Origin: Candidatus Calescibacterium sp.
GTDB lineage: Bacteria > DRYD01
DNA length: 64,000 nt
Direction of reading: 5' to 3'
Assembly: GCA_025059235.1 (NCBI GenBank)
Contig: JANXCV010000002.1
Location: 209,498 to 273,497 of the forward strand
Shown piece after piece: positions 45,722 to 56,157 of the stretch. The notes beneath the pieces are model-generated. The model was not told the origin of the DNA. It did no database searches and saw nothing but the letters and a program-made list of their open reading frames with translations. The position numbers and the translations under genes are program-made. The first letter of the stretch is position 1; every line of letters begins with the position of its first letter.

Positions 45722-46867
45722 ATGCTAATAAATAGAATTGTAAACAGTATATACAACCTTGTAAATACCAAAAAAACTAAAAACTATGGATTAGAAAAAA
45801 ATACAGTCGACAAATTTTTATCGAATAAAGTTAGCTATCATATACCCATAGAATTAACCTCCCAGAAAAATAAGTTACCTCATAATTTGCATAGAATAGA
45901 CGTTATAAGAGAACTTCTTAAACTGGATGAGGTCTGGAATATGGGTATAACAGGTAAAGGTATTACAATAGCTGTTATAGACACTGGCATATATCCTCAT
46001 CCAGATATAAAAGATAGAATAATAGAATTTATCGATTTTGTTAATAATAAAAATGGGGTAGAGAATTCTTATGACGACAATGGACATGGAACACATTGCG
46101 CAGGTTTAGTAGCAGGTGATGGAACGAAAGCTAATGGAAAATATAGGGGACCAGCCTACGAAGCTAACCTCATCGGTATTAAAGTTCTTGATAAACAAGG
46201 ATCAGGTAGCCTTTCTAACATCGTAAAGGCGATATATTGGTCTATACAAAATAAAGACAAATACAATATAAAAGTCATATCCATGTCCTTAGGTGCAGAT
46301 TCTGTAATAAAAGAAAAAGACGATATCTTAGCTAAAGCTGTAGAAGATGCAACTAGAGCAGGAATAACAGTAGTGGTCGCTGCAGGTAATAGCGGACCTC
46401 TATCCGAAACCATAGGAACACCCGCTCTGAGCCAACACGCTATAACTGTCGGCGCTTACGATGATAAAAATACTATTGACACTACCGATGACACCCCAGC
46501 TTTTTTTACTTCCAGAGGTCCAACCAAAGTAGATAAAATCAAAAAACCGGATATCTCTGCTCCAGGAGTGGAAGTAGTAAGTCTGCGAAGCCCTAATTCT
46601 ACAATAGATAAATCTCCTGTTATACACTACGGAGACTACTATACTCTGCTATCTGGAACTTCTATGGCTACTCCTATTGTCGCAGGTGTAGTTGCTCTCC
46701 TACTACAAGCTAATCCTAATTTAACTCCTCAACAAGTAAAAGAAATAATAACCACTACTGCAATTCCTCTGAAAGGAGCTAGCTCTTACTCAGTCGGAGC
46801 TGGCTTAATTAATCCCCTAGAGGCGGTCAAAAAAGCATTGGAATTAAAAGAAAAAACAAAAGCCTAA
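45722..46867 (+). CDS. Subtilisin-like serine protease (S8), intracellular type
   Basis: The 381-residue protease has a complete catalytic triad: Asp87 in IAVIDTGI, His122 in GHGTHCAG and Ser314 in SGTSMATP, with the oxyanion Asn223 in AAGNSGP. A short N-terminal extension (about 1-60), but no signal peptide, precedes the domain, as in intracellular subtilisins whose extension blocks the active site. It stands alone between a divergent nuclease-family gene and the convergent groEL, behind a GAGGGGGT ribosome binding site. It should degrade proteins in the cytoplasm; its activation is not readable. Confidence 0.95.
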   Translation: MLINRIVNSIYNLVNTKKTKNYGLEKNTVDKFLSNKVSYHIPIELTSQKNKLPHNLHRIDVIRELLKLDEVWNMGITGKGITIAVIDTGIYPHPDIKDRIIEFIDFVNNKNGVENSYDDNGHGTHCAGLVAGDGTKANGKYRGPAYEANLIGIKVLDKQGSGSLSNIVKAIYWSIQNKDKYNIKVISMSLGADSVIKEKDDILAKAVEDATRAGITVVVAAGNSGPLSETIGTPALSQHAITVGAYDDKNTIDTTDDTPAFFTSRGPTKVDKIKKPDISAPGVEVVSLRSPNSTIDKSPVIHYGDYYTLLSGTSMATPIVAGVVALLLQANPNLTPQQVKEIITTTAIPLKGASSYSVGAGLINPLEAVKKALELKEKTKA

Positions 46868-46905
46868 GAAAAAGAAAAACTCAAATAAATGAGATTTAAG
46901 ATTAA

Positions 46906-46941
46906 GGTAAAATATAAAGGGGAGGGATCTGGTCCCTCCCC
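46906..46941 (-). terminator. Terminator of groES-groEL
   Basis: GGGGAGGGA (46919-46927) and TCCCTCCCC (46933-46941) form a perfect 9-bp stem with a 5-nt loop. On the minus strand the hairpin is followed by a T-rich run (TTTATATTTT, 46918-46909), as expected for a rho-independent terminator 29 nt after the groEL stop. From the plus side it may also stop transcripts of the subtilase gene, though no T tract follows there. Confidence 0.85.
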
Positions 46942-46970
46942 AGTAGTTTCAACTATTTATTACCTATTCC

Positions 46971-48626
<1,656 letters not shown>

Positions 48627-48639
48627 TTTTCAACACCCC

Positions 48640-48948
48640 CTATTCGCTTTCTACTATTGCTAGTATTTCGCTTTCTCTAAGTATTAAATACTCTTCTCCT
48701 TTGATTTTCAACTCAGTTCCTGCATACTTACCGAATAAAACTTTATCTCCTTTCTTCACTGTTGGTTCTACTCTTTGGCCATTTTCTAATAGTTTTCCTG
48801 GACCAACTTCTATTACTTCACCTTTCTGAGGTCTTTCTTTAGCTGTATCAGGTAAATATATACCACTCTCTGTCTTTTCGTCTTGTGGTATTGGTTTTAC
48901 CAGTACTCTATCTTCTAACATTCTTAGCTTTACGGTTTGGGTTGGCAT
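48640..48948 (-). CDS. groS: 10-kDa co-chaperonin GroES
   Basis: The 102-residue co-chaperonin begins with the conserved [12 protein letters not shown] and contains the mobile loop [35 protein letters not shown] and [14 protein letters not shown]. An in-frame start at 49032 would add 28 unrelated residues. The ATG at 48948, with AAGGAGGTG 7 nt upstream, is clearly correct. A TATAAT box lies 49 nt upstream. Confidence 0.97.
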   Translation of the reverse strand: MPTQTVKLRMLEDRVLVKPIPQDEKTESGIYLPDTAKERPQKGEVIEVGPGKLLENGQRVEPTVKKGDKVLFGKYAGTELKIKGEEYLILRESEILAIVESE

Positions 48949-48996
48949 TCTTTTCACCTCCTTACTTTTGTCCCACTTCCATTTTCCACATTTATT

Positions 48997-49002
48997 ATTA
49001 TA
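48997..49002 (-). promoter_or_regulatory. -10 box upstream of groES
   Basis: On the minus strand a perfect TATAAT lies 48 nt before the groES ATG, in the 89-nt gap after fabF. The -35 position 17 nt upstream reads GTATAA, a poor match. No CIRCE (TTAGCACTC inverted repeat) is present, so HrcA control is not supported. Confidence 0.5.
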
Positions 49003-49037
49003 CCCATTTTGTATCATTTTTATACAGAACAAAATTC

Positions 49038-50267
49038 TTATAGGTCAAACTTTTTAAATGCTACTACTACGTTATGTCCTCCGAATCCAAAAGAATTTTT
49101 TATTGCTACATTTATTTCCCGTTTTACAGCTTTGTTTGGGGTATAGTTTAAATCACATTCAGGATCAGGGGTAGAGTAGTTTATGGTAGGTGGAATAGTT
49201 TGATTTTTTATGCTAAGTACTGTAGCTATTGATTCTATTATACCTGCTGCTCCTAGGGTATGACCTATCATCGATTTTATAGAGCTTATATTGACTTTAT
49301 AAGCTCTGTTTCCCAGAGCTTTCTTTATTGCGAATGTCTCTGTTTTATCGTTATAAGGTGTTGATGTACCATGAGCATTGATATAATCCACTTCTTCCGG
49401 ATCTATATTTTGGATCGCTTTTAGTATAGCATGGATTATACTTTTTGCTTCTGGATCTGGAGCAGTGATGTGATAAGCGTCGCAGGTATGTGAGTAGCCA
49501 ACTATTTCTGCATATATCTTGGAGTTTCTCTTTGTTGCATATTCTAGACTCTCTAATATCATTGTACCTGCTCCTTCTGCTATTACGAAGCCATCTCTGT
49601 TTAGGTCAAAAGGTCTAGAAGCTGTGCTTGGATCATTATTTTTTGATAGTGCTCCCATATTTTCAAAACCGGCTATTGCAGATGGAACTATTGGAGCCTC
49701 CGAACCACAAACTATAGCCACATCTACTATACCACCTTTTATCGCTAAATATGCTTCTCCTAAAGCATGTAGTGAACTTGAACATGCACTGACATACGTT
49801 AAGTTTGGACCCCTAATGTCATAGATTATCCCTATCCAACCTGAAAGGATATTTGCTATCATCTTGGGAACAAAGTATGCAGAAACTTTATCTTTACCTT
49901 TTTCTATCATTACCCTCAACTGTTCTTCAAATGTTTCTATTCCTCCTATTCCAGACCCCGCAAATACTCCTATCCTATACCGGTCAAGATCGCTCAGGTT
50001 GATTAATGAGTCTCTTAATGCTTGTTCTACAGTTGCTATTCCCATCTGGACGAATCTGTCCATTTTTCTTATGTGTTTTTTATCTATATAGTCTAATGGA
50101 TTGAAATTTTTTACTAATCCTGCTAGTTTGGCCTGAAATTCTGTTGTATCTATCCTGTCGTTATGTGATATTCCGTTTTTACCTTCTACAGCATTTTTCC
50201 AAAACTCATCGATTGAGTTTCCTATAGGTGATAGTATTCCTAACCCTGTTACTACTACTCTTTTCAT
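49038..50267 (-). CDS. fabF: 3-oxoacyl-[acyl-carrier-protein] synthase II FabF
   Basis: The 409-residue elongating ketosynthase of fatty acid synthesis has its catalytic triad visible: Cys162 in [10 protein letters not shown], His299 in [12 protein letters not shown] and His336 in [11 protein letters not shown], with Lys331 nearby. Length and the N-terminal [14 protein letters not shown] are typical. It is the last gene of the operon that starts with the fused lyase and carries heptose genes. No acyl carrier protein gene is in the window. AAAGGA precedes the ATG. Confidence 0.97.
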   Translation of the reverse strand: MKRVVVTGLGILSPIGNSIDEFWKNAVEGKNGISHNDRIDTTEFQAKLAGLVKNFNPLDYIDKKHIRKMDRFVQMGIATVEQALRDSLINLSDLDRYRIGVFAGSGIGGIETFEEQLRVMIEKGKDKVSAYFVPKMIANILSGWIGIIYDIRGPNLTYVSACSSSLHALGEAYLAIKGGIVDVAIVCGSEAPIVPSAIAGFENMGALSKNNDPSTASRPFDLNRDGFVIAEGAGTMILESLEYATKRNSKIYAEIVGYSHTCDAYHITAPDPEAKSIIHAILKAIQNIDPEEVDYINAHGTSTPYNDKTETFAIKKALGNRAYKVNISSIKSMIGHTLGAAGIIESIATVLSIKNQTIPPTINYSTPDPECDLNYTPNKAVKREINVAIKNSFGFGGHNVVVAFKKFDL

Positions 50268-50280
50268 AAATCCTTTCCCC

Positions 50281-50967
50281 TTATACTTTTTGGTTAACTA
50301 AAGAATACTCTAGTAAATATTTTTTTAAACTTTCCTCTATTTTTTCAAAGTTCAAAACAGTTTCAAACTTTTTCTTTTCTATTTGTTTGCTCTCTAGTAC
50401 GCTTACTGTAAATTTATCTTTCTTTTTTTCGATATACTCAATATGTGGGATTCTGACTGAAACTTCTATGATTGTTTTGGGTGGTATAGGTATGGAGGTG
50501 AATAAACTTATTCCATTATGAAATATCCTGTGGGTTTTGCCTTTCTGTGTATGTGGAACTCCCAAAGCATTATATTCTATCTCCATTTCTACTTCCAAAT
50601 CGAAATTGGATAGAAGATCTTTTATTTTCCCAAAAGATTTCTCTCTGAACTTACTTGGCTTTTCCAAAATTATTCTCTTTTCTGCTAGGATTATATCTTT
50701 TATCAGAGAGTCAAAATTAAAAAGTTTCACTGTACCATCTTTTTGGGCTTCTAGAAGATTGACATTGGTACTTTTTTCTGGCGTTATAGGAACTAGATTA
50801 TTCGACATATACTGAGAAAGCAATGGTACATATACTTGTATTGAACCCTTATCAGTCTTTTCTATGTAACCGTATATATCTATCCACTTATCTGCCTCTA
50901 TGATGGTCATTTTTATGGGAGATTCTTCAGCAAAACTTGGCTCCTTTTTACTAAATAAACCAAACAT
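50281..50967 (-). CDS. PilZ-like (YcgR-type) protein, tentative
   Basis: The 228-residue protein has an N-terminal beta-rich part (about 15-100) resembling the YcgR/PilZN domain, and a C-terminal barrel-like part. There HRIFHNGISLFTSIPIPP followed by VRIP resembles a PilZ domain. The c-di-GMP-binding RxxxR and (D/N)xSxxG motifs are not intact, so binding is doubtful. GAGGGGGT precedes the start, and the gene abuts hldE2 directly. A link to pilus or motility control is only an inference from the fold guess. Confidence 0.45.
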   Translation of the reverse strand: MFGLFSKKEPSFAEESPIKMTIIEADKWIDIYGYIEKTDKGSIQVYVPLLSQYMSNNLVPITPEKSTNVNLLEAQKDGTVKLFNFDSLIKDIILAEKRIILEKPSKFREKSFGKIKDLLSNFDLEVEMEIEYNALGVPHTQKGKTHRIFHNGISLFTSIPIPPKTIIEVSVRIPHIEYIEKKKDKFTVSVLESKQIEKKKFETVLNFEKIEESLKKYLLEYSLVNQKV

Positions 50968-51462
50968 CTACTTACCCCCTCTTTCTATTATCCTCTCTAT
51001 TATTCTTGATGTTGATGAGTCAGGTACAAAAACTAAAACTTTGTAATCTATCCTATATTTCTCTATGACTTTCATTTCGGGTATTGCCTTATCTTTGTAA
51101 TCTCCTCCCTTGAAATATACGTCTGGTTTTAAATATTCTATTAGGTCTATTGGGGTATCCTGTTCAAAAGGTGTAACAAAGTCAACTGCTTCCAGCGCCG
51201 AAATAACTACCATTCTTTCTTCCAAACTATTTATCGGTTTGGGATAGCCCTTTATCCTTCTTACACTCTCATCAGTATTTATCCCTACTACCAGTACATC
51301 ACAATATTCCTTCGCTTGGTATAAGTAGTAAATATGTCCTTTGTGTAAAATATCAAAACAACCATTCGTAAAACCAATAATTTTACCTACCATCCTATAT
51401 TTTTCCAGTATTTCTCTTAAAATTTGCCAATTGTGTATTATCTTGTTTCTAAAGTCTCTCAT
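50968..51462 (-). CDS. rfaE2: D-glycero-beta-D-manno-heptose 1-phosphate adenylyltransferase
   Basis: The 164-residue nucleotidylyltransferase activates heptose-1-phosphate to ADP-heptose for lipopolysaccharide inner core. Signatures are FTNGCFDILHKGHIYYL (with HxGH), VGINTDESVRRIKG, FKGGDYKDKAIPE and the C-terminal DSSTSRIIERI. It corresponds to the C-terminal half of E. coli HldE, here a separate gene overlapping the kinase gene by 4 nt. Confidence 0.94.
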   Translation of the reverse strand: MRDFRNKIIHNWQILREILEKYRMVGKIIGFTNGCFDILHKGHIYYLYQAKEYCDVLVVGINTDESVRRIKGYPKPINSLEERMVVISALEAVDFVTPFEQDTPIDLIEYLKPDVYFKGGDYKDKAIPEMKVIEKYRIDYKVLVFVPDSSTSRIIERIIERGGK

Positions 51463-52499
51463 GGTTTTCCACCTATGCTATACTTTGGTAGTTTTTTAGT
51501 TGTCTTATTAATCATCATAAGATATTTTATTAAATCAGCTGGTTTAACTGGTATGGTTCCAGGCCTAGATACACATATAGATCCACCTATGTTAGCCAAC
51601 ATACCGCTTTCTAGTACATCAAAACCTACAGAATTGAACAAACCAAAAATAGATATCACGTTATCTCCCGCTCCTGTGACATCAAAAACTTCAACCTCTA
51701 TACCATCAATGCCAATGCAAATATTTCCGTTCACTATCGATAATCCATTTTTTCCCAAAGTTACCATCAGATTCTCTATCTTAAAAATTTCTGACAAACT
51801 GAACATATTACTTAATATGTCCTTTTTTAACCCTAGATAGTTAGACACTTGTTCAAATTCTTGCTTGTTAAGAGATAACAAGGTTATATTGGTATTCTTC
51901 ATAAAGCTTGAAAACGAAGAAAAGTTTGAGGGTTTAATTGAGATATACCATAGGCTCTCCTTAAAAGTGCTATTGATTATTCCGATATTTTCTTGTGTAA
52001 ACAACCCCTTATTATAATCAATCAAAAATATACATTCAAAACTATCTCTTATTTTTGATAGCTGACTTTTAAGTATTTCCAAAGGCACTTTAAGGCTTTG
52101 ATTTTCTCTGTCTACTCTCGCTATTTGCTGATTATTATTTGCTACTAATCTTGTCTTAACTATAGTACTATCGTAATAAAAGGTTAAGTCATTGATACCA
52201 TATCTTTTTATCAATTTTTTTACTCTGAATCCAAATTGATCTTTACCTATGCAACCGAGTAAACTTACATTTTCTGAGTAATAGGATAAGATTTTAGCTA
52301 CGTTTCCTGCTCCACCAAGATCATTCCATTCCTTTTCTACTCTTAGTACTGGTACTGGTGCTTCTGGTGATATTCTTTCTACTACTCCCTTTAACCATCT
52401 GTCTAGTATTATATCTCCTACAACTAATATTTTCTTGTTTTTCAACTTTGGTATGGTTTCTTCTAATTTATTTAGTAGACTGTTTATCGTTATCTTCAT
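51459..52499 (-). CDS. rfaE1: D-glycero-beta-D-manno-heptose-7-phosphate kinase
   Basis: The 346-residue PfkB-family kinase corresponds to the N-terminal half of HldE. It shows VVGDIILDRWLKGVVERISPEAPVPV, DLGGAGNVA and a catalytic-base motif DVTGAGDNVI (Asp in GAGD). The carbohydrate-binding N-terminus is typical of RfaE. The central part is divergent. It works directly before the adenylyltransferase in ADP-heptose synthesis and overlaps the GlmU-like gene by 32 nt. Confidence 0.93.
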   Translation of the reverse strand: MKITINSLLNKLEETIPKLKNKKILVVGDIILDRWLKGVVERISPEAPVPVLRVEKEWNDLGGAGNVAKILSYYSENVSLLGCIGKDQFGFRVKKLIKRYGINDLTFYYDSTIVKTRLVANNNQQIARVDRENQSLKVPLEILKSQLSKIRDSFECIFLIDYNKGLFTQENIGIINSTFKESLWYISIKPSNFSSFSSFMKNTNITLLSLNKQEFEQVSNYLGLKKDILSNMFSLSEIFKIENLMVTLGKNGLSIVNGNICIGIDGIEVEVFDVTGAGDNVISIFGLFNSVGFDVLESGMLANIGGSICVSRPGTIPVKPADLIKYLMMINKTTKKLPKYSIGGKP

Positions 52500-53541
52500 A
52501 TTTCTTGTGTATTCTTGCGGGATTACCTATGACTATTGTATTTTCTGGAACATCTTTAGTTACCACACTACCTGCTCCTATATACGATCTAGGGCCAATC
52601 TTTTTGGGAGAAATTATCACGGAATTTGAACCTATAAACGAGTCTCTTTTTACTATACTAGTATATTTGTTTTTACCATCATAATTAGCAAAAACTACTC
52701 CTGCTCCTACATTTACGTTCTCTTCTATTATCAGGTCTCCTAGGTAGGCTAGGTGTGACGCTCTGAGATTTCCATCCACCCTTATATTTTTACACTCAAC
52801 AAACGCACCTATTTTGGAACTATTTATCACACTATTCTCTCTCAAATGACTAAATGGACCAATGGTGTTAAAATCTAATAAAACATTCTTACGAACTAAA
52901 CTGAATGATATTGAGTTATTACTACCTATAACTGAGTCAAGAATATAACAATTTGGACCAATTTTATTTGAATCCCCAACCTTAGAATTTATTATAAAAG
53001 TACCGTTAAAAATAACATTATCTCTACCTAAAGTTGATAGAGGACATATAAATATTTCCTCTCCAAGTAAAACAGTATCCGAAAGTTTTTGGGAATACTT
53101 TTTTATATGACCAAATAGCTTTTGAAAGTCCTCCTTGGTCTTTATCTTAAAAGTGTACTCTATTCTTGATCGCTTTAGAGCATGACCTTGAATCGAAACG
53201 TTAATGTTTATATTTCCCTCTTTCGATTTTTGAACTATTTTTTTCAATAATTCATCTCTCATATAATAGAGTAAAGGAGAGTTCAAATCAATAAATACTG
53301 ATTTTTCATTTATCTTCGATATATCCAATTCTTCAAAAAAATCTGCGTCTATCTGAATAGAGTAAGTTTTGATCAATTTTTCTACTATCTCTCTTGATTC
53401 GATATTAGTGATGAAAATAGCTTTTTTTTTCAGTTCGTTAGACAAAAATTCTACTAATCTAAGGGTGGGAAGACAAACAGGATAGTAGAAGAAATCACCG
53501 CTATATTTCCATTTCTCTTCTTTTGCTAAAACTATTATCAT
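52468..53541 (-). CDS. GlmU-like left-handed beta-helix acetyltransferase without uridylyltransferase site
   Basis: The C-terminal half (about residues 165-345) is a hexapeptide left-handed beta helix matching the acetyltransferase domain of GlmU: IGPFSHLRENSV, IGAFVECKN (Lys251), ASHLAYLGD (catalytic His263), NVGAGVVFANYDGKNK (Asn286) and TKDVPENTIVIGNPAR. The N-terminal 155 residues should hold the sugar-1-phosphate uridylyltransferase, but the LxAGxGTRM signature is absent and the domain is shortened, with only faint echoes such as DLNSPLL. It may acetylate an amino-sugar phosphate other than the GlmU substrate, or act with a separate nucleotidyltransferase. Overlaps both neighbours. Confidence 0.85.
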   Translation of the reverse strand: MIIVLAKEEKWKYSGDFFYYPVCLPTLRLVEFLSNELKKKAIFITNIESREIVEKLIKTYSIQIDADFFEELDISKINEKSVFIDLNSPLLYYMRDELLKKIVQKSKEGNININVSIQGHALKRSRIEYTFKIKTKEDFQKLFGHIKKYSQKLSDTVLLGEEIFICPLSTLGRDNVIFNGTFIINSKVGDSNKIGPNCYILDSVIGSNNSISFSLVRKNVLLDFNTIGPFSHLRENSVINSSKIGAFVECKNIRVDGNLRASHLAYLGDLIIEENVNVGAGVVFANYDGKNKYTSIVKRDSFIGSNSVIISPKKIGPRSYIGAGSVVTKDVPENTIVIGNPARIHKKYEDNDKQSTK

Positions 53542-56027
53542 AGATTAGCAGTTTTTTTTATCGGTTCAAATCTCATTGTGAAGAACCTCAAAAATGGAGG
53601 CTCGTAAACTATGCTTAGCCCATTTATACTATCTCTTATATCGTATACTTCCTTTACTACATCTCTCGTATATTCCATATGTTCGTTAGTGTATACTCTT
53701 CTGGGAATTGTTATCCTTACCAATTCTAATTCTGGGTACTTATGCTTTCCTGTTTTAGGATCTCTTCCAGCTGAGACTATACCTCTTTCCATTGTTCTCA
53801 CTCCACCGTATAGGTAAATATATGCTGCTAAAGTTTGAGCAGGAAATTCATCTTGTTTTATGTGAGGTAAAAACCTCTTAGCATCGAGATATATTGCATG
53901 TCCTCCTATTGGCTCAACTATTGGTATACCGGCTTCTTTTAGTAAATTACCCAGATACCTTACCTGATCGATTCTATTTTTAAGATAATAATAGTCTGTC
54001 ATTTCTCTTATTCCTTGGGCTAACATTGCTATATCTCTTTGTGGTAAACCCCCATTAAAATATTCTCCTTCAAAAATTTCTAACATTCTTTTCATTTTTG
54101 TGTATAATTCAGGAGATCTTATGAGAATCAACCCACTTATATTGGTCAGGGGATCTTTCTTTGCTGAAATTGTTGCTGCATCAACCAGACTCATAATCTC
54201 TCTTATAATCTCCTTTATTTCCTTGTTGCTATATCCTTGTTCTCTTTCCTTTATGAAGAAAGCGTTTTCGGCTATTCTTGTTGCATCTAAAACTATAGGA
54301 ATATTATAATAGTCACATATTTTTCTGATCTGTTTTATATTTTCCAGAGATACGGGCTGACCCCCAGCCATGTTCACATTATTCTCTATACAAACATAAG
54401 CAATATTTTGCGGACCGTTTTTTTCTATGAAATCTACTAGTTTCTCTGTATCTATGTTCCCTTTAAAGGGATGATAGACCTCCGGTTTGTAAGCTTCTTC
54501 TATGATCAAATCCACAAATATACCTTTGGCATATTCTTGGTGAAATCTTGTTGTTGTGAAGTACATGTTGTTTATCACAAATTGTCCCGGTTTTATCATC
54601 GTCTGTGATAATATATGCTCTGCAGCTCTACCCTGATGGGTTGGCAAGAAATAACTAAACCCAAAAACGTCTTCTATTGCTTCTTTTAAAATACTATATG
54701 CTCTTTTCTGGTCATGCAGGATCGCTGAACTCCATTGTTCATCACTTAAACTACTTGTACCACTGTCTGTTAAAAAATCTATGTAAACTTTATCTGACGG
54801 TATTAAAAACGTGTTATATCCCGCTTTCTCTAAAATTTCTCTCCTTTCTTCCAAACTTGGAAGATTAATTATTTCTACCGATTTGAAATTGTAAGATGTA
54901 TATAACCTAGGGTCTAAGTATCTTAATATATATCTAGAATTTTTTTCTTGTAGTGATAATTCTAGAGAATGAATAAAGAGTTCCAGATTTTGCTTCTGAT
55001 ACTTTCTCGACGGTAAGTATAAATAAATATACTTACCATTTTTGTATCCTCTTGCTTGACCAATCAAAAACAATAAGTTGTTCAGATCTTCAATATCTGT
55101 TTTTATATAAAAATAGTGTGTGGAATATGATGGACTGATTTCTATTTGACTGTTTCTATCTGCTATTTTCTTTATCTCCTCGTAAAGAAACTTTAAACTC
55201 TTTTTCTTGTACTGCCAGATGTAATTATTTTTGGCCTCGTTTAATCCCTGATTTATAACTTCCATTTCTCTTCCTGATAATCCACCATATGTATGAAGCC
55301 CTTCGAAAGCTACTACCCATTCAGTTAAATTTTCATAGTATCTAAAGTCGTTCGTTATTATCAGAGCTCCTGTATTACACATCAAATCAAACGAACAATC
55401 TATAACTATTACATCCACCAGATCACTCAAAGTTTTAACTTTTTCTAGGTCGGAGTTTGTGAAAGAAAAAACGTTTGAAAAGTCTGCTATCGTTAAAATC
55501 GAATCCCCTTTTATTCTGGAAAGTAATTTCTTGACACTTTCAAAATCTAAACTGCAAGATTTCAATGAATTCAACAAAAAAATAGATATCTTTTTAGCTT
55601 GTTTTTTACTTTCAAGGGTATTTATACCATAATAACTCAGTAACCTTGTAAGATGTTGATTTTCTGTTTGATCATAATGAATTATTTCCAATTCATATTC
55701 TTGAAATTTTTCAAGTACTTTTATTACTAAATTCCAGGCACCTTTTATGTTATGAGCAGGAATAAGAAACTCCTTGTTAAATATCTCTTGTACACTTTGA
55801 TTAAGTTTGATAAAACTTTTACTTCCAGCGTAAGCTTCATCTCCTAAAAATAAACAAGCGTACTGATTATCACTCAAGCCATTTAAGTCAATTCTCGATA
55901 AATCGGTCCATATATATTCCTCATCCACTAAGTTCGCATCGTTTTGGTTCTTTTCAAGTATTAATCTCCTTTCCGAAATGTCTAAGTACTTTGGGAAATA
56001 TACTATCTTGGCTTTATATGGTAGCAT
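53538..56027 (-). CDS. Fused double tyrosine-phenol-lyase-like PLP protein
   Basis: The 829-residue protein holds two copies of the tryptophanase/tyrosine phenol-lyase fold. Copy 2 (about 381-829) is full length, with LTDSGT, PTHQGRAAE, MYFTTTRFHQE, DATR, ISAKKDPLTN (PLP Lys624), VRTMERG and LRFFTMRF. The last two favour tyrosine phenol-lyase over tryptophanase. Its dimer-contact loop GDEAYAGS is replaced by a shorter HDQ-KRAYS. Copy 1 (about 1-365) keeps LGDEAYAGS (62-69) and FEGLHTYGGLSGREME but has Phe213 where the lysine belongs and lacks THQGR. The family is homotetrameric, built of dimers. Expected chemistry: beta-elimination giving pyruvate and ammonia. AAAGGAG precedes the start; it is the first gene of the operon down to fabF. 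Confidence 0.88.
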   Translation of the reverse strand: MLPYKAKIVYFPKYLDISERRLILEKNQNDANLVDEEYIWTDLSRIDLNGLSDNQYACLFLGDEAYAGSKSFIKLNQSVQEIFNKEFLIPAHNIKGAWNLVIKVLEKFQEYELEIIHYDQTENQHLTRLLSYYGINTLESKKQAKKISIFLLNSLKSCSLDFESVKKLLSRIKGDSILTIADFSNVFSFTNSDLEKVKTLSDLVDVIVIDCSFDLMCNTGALIITNDFRYYENLTEWVVAFEGLHTYGGLSGREMEVINQGLNEAKNNYIWQYKKKSLKFLYEEIKKIADRNSQIEISPSYSTHYFYIKTDIEDLNNLLFLIGQARGYKNGKYIYLYLPSRKYQKQNLELFIHSLELSLQEKNSRYILRYLDPRLYTSYNFKSVEIINLPSLEERREILEKAGYNTFLIPSDKVYIDFLTDSGTSSLSDEQWSSAILHDQKRAYSILKEAIEDVFGFSYFLPTHQGRAAEHILSQTMIKPGQFVINNMYFTTTRFHQEYAKGIFVDLIIEEAYKPEVYHPFKGNIDTEKLVDFIEKNGPQNIAYVCIENNVNMAGGQPVSLENIKQIRKICDYYNIPIVLDATRIAENAFFIKEREQGYSNKEIKEIIREIMSLVDAATISAKKDPLTNISGLILIRSPELYTKMKRMLEIFEGEYFNGGLPQRDIAMLAQGIREMTDYYYLKNRIDQVRYLGNLLKEAGIPIVEPIGGHAIYLDAKRFLPHIKQDEFPAQTLAAYIYLYGGVRTMERGIVSAGRDPKTGKHKYPELELVRITIPRRVYTNEHMEYTRDVVKEVYDIRDSINGLSIVYEPPFLRFFTMRFEPIKKTANL

Positions 56028-56157
56028 TGATTTTTCTCCTTTCTTGTAATAGGTTCTATAATAGTATTAATATATAATTTTGCTTTATCCTTTTTATTAT
56101 ATAAAAATCACACGGTTTATATCACTGCTTGTATTGTTATTTCTTGTTTGTAATAAG

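Noticed and set aside
48949..49032. A 28-residue extension of GroES
   Set aside because: It crosses the ribosome binding site of the true start and is not part of any GroES.
48949..49037. A CIRCE element upstream of groES
   Set aside because: No TTAGCACTC/GAGTGCTAA inverted repeat is present.
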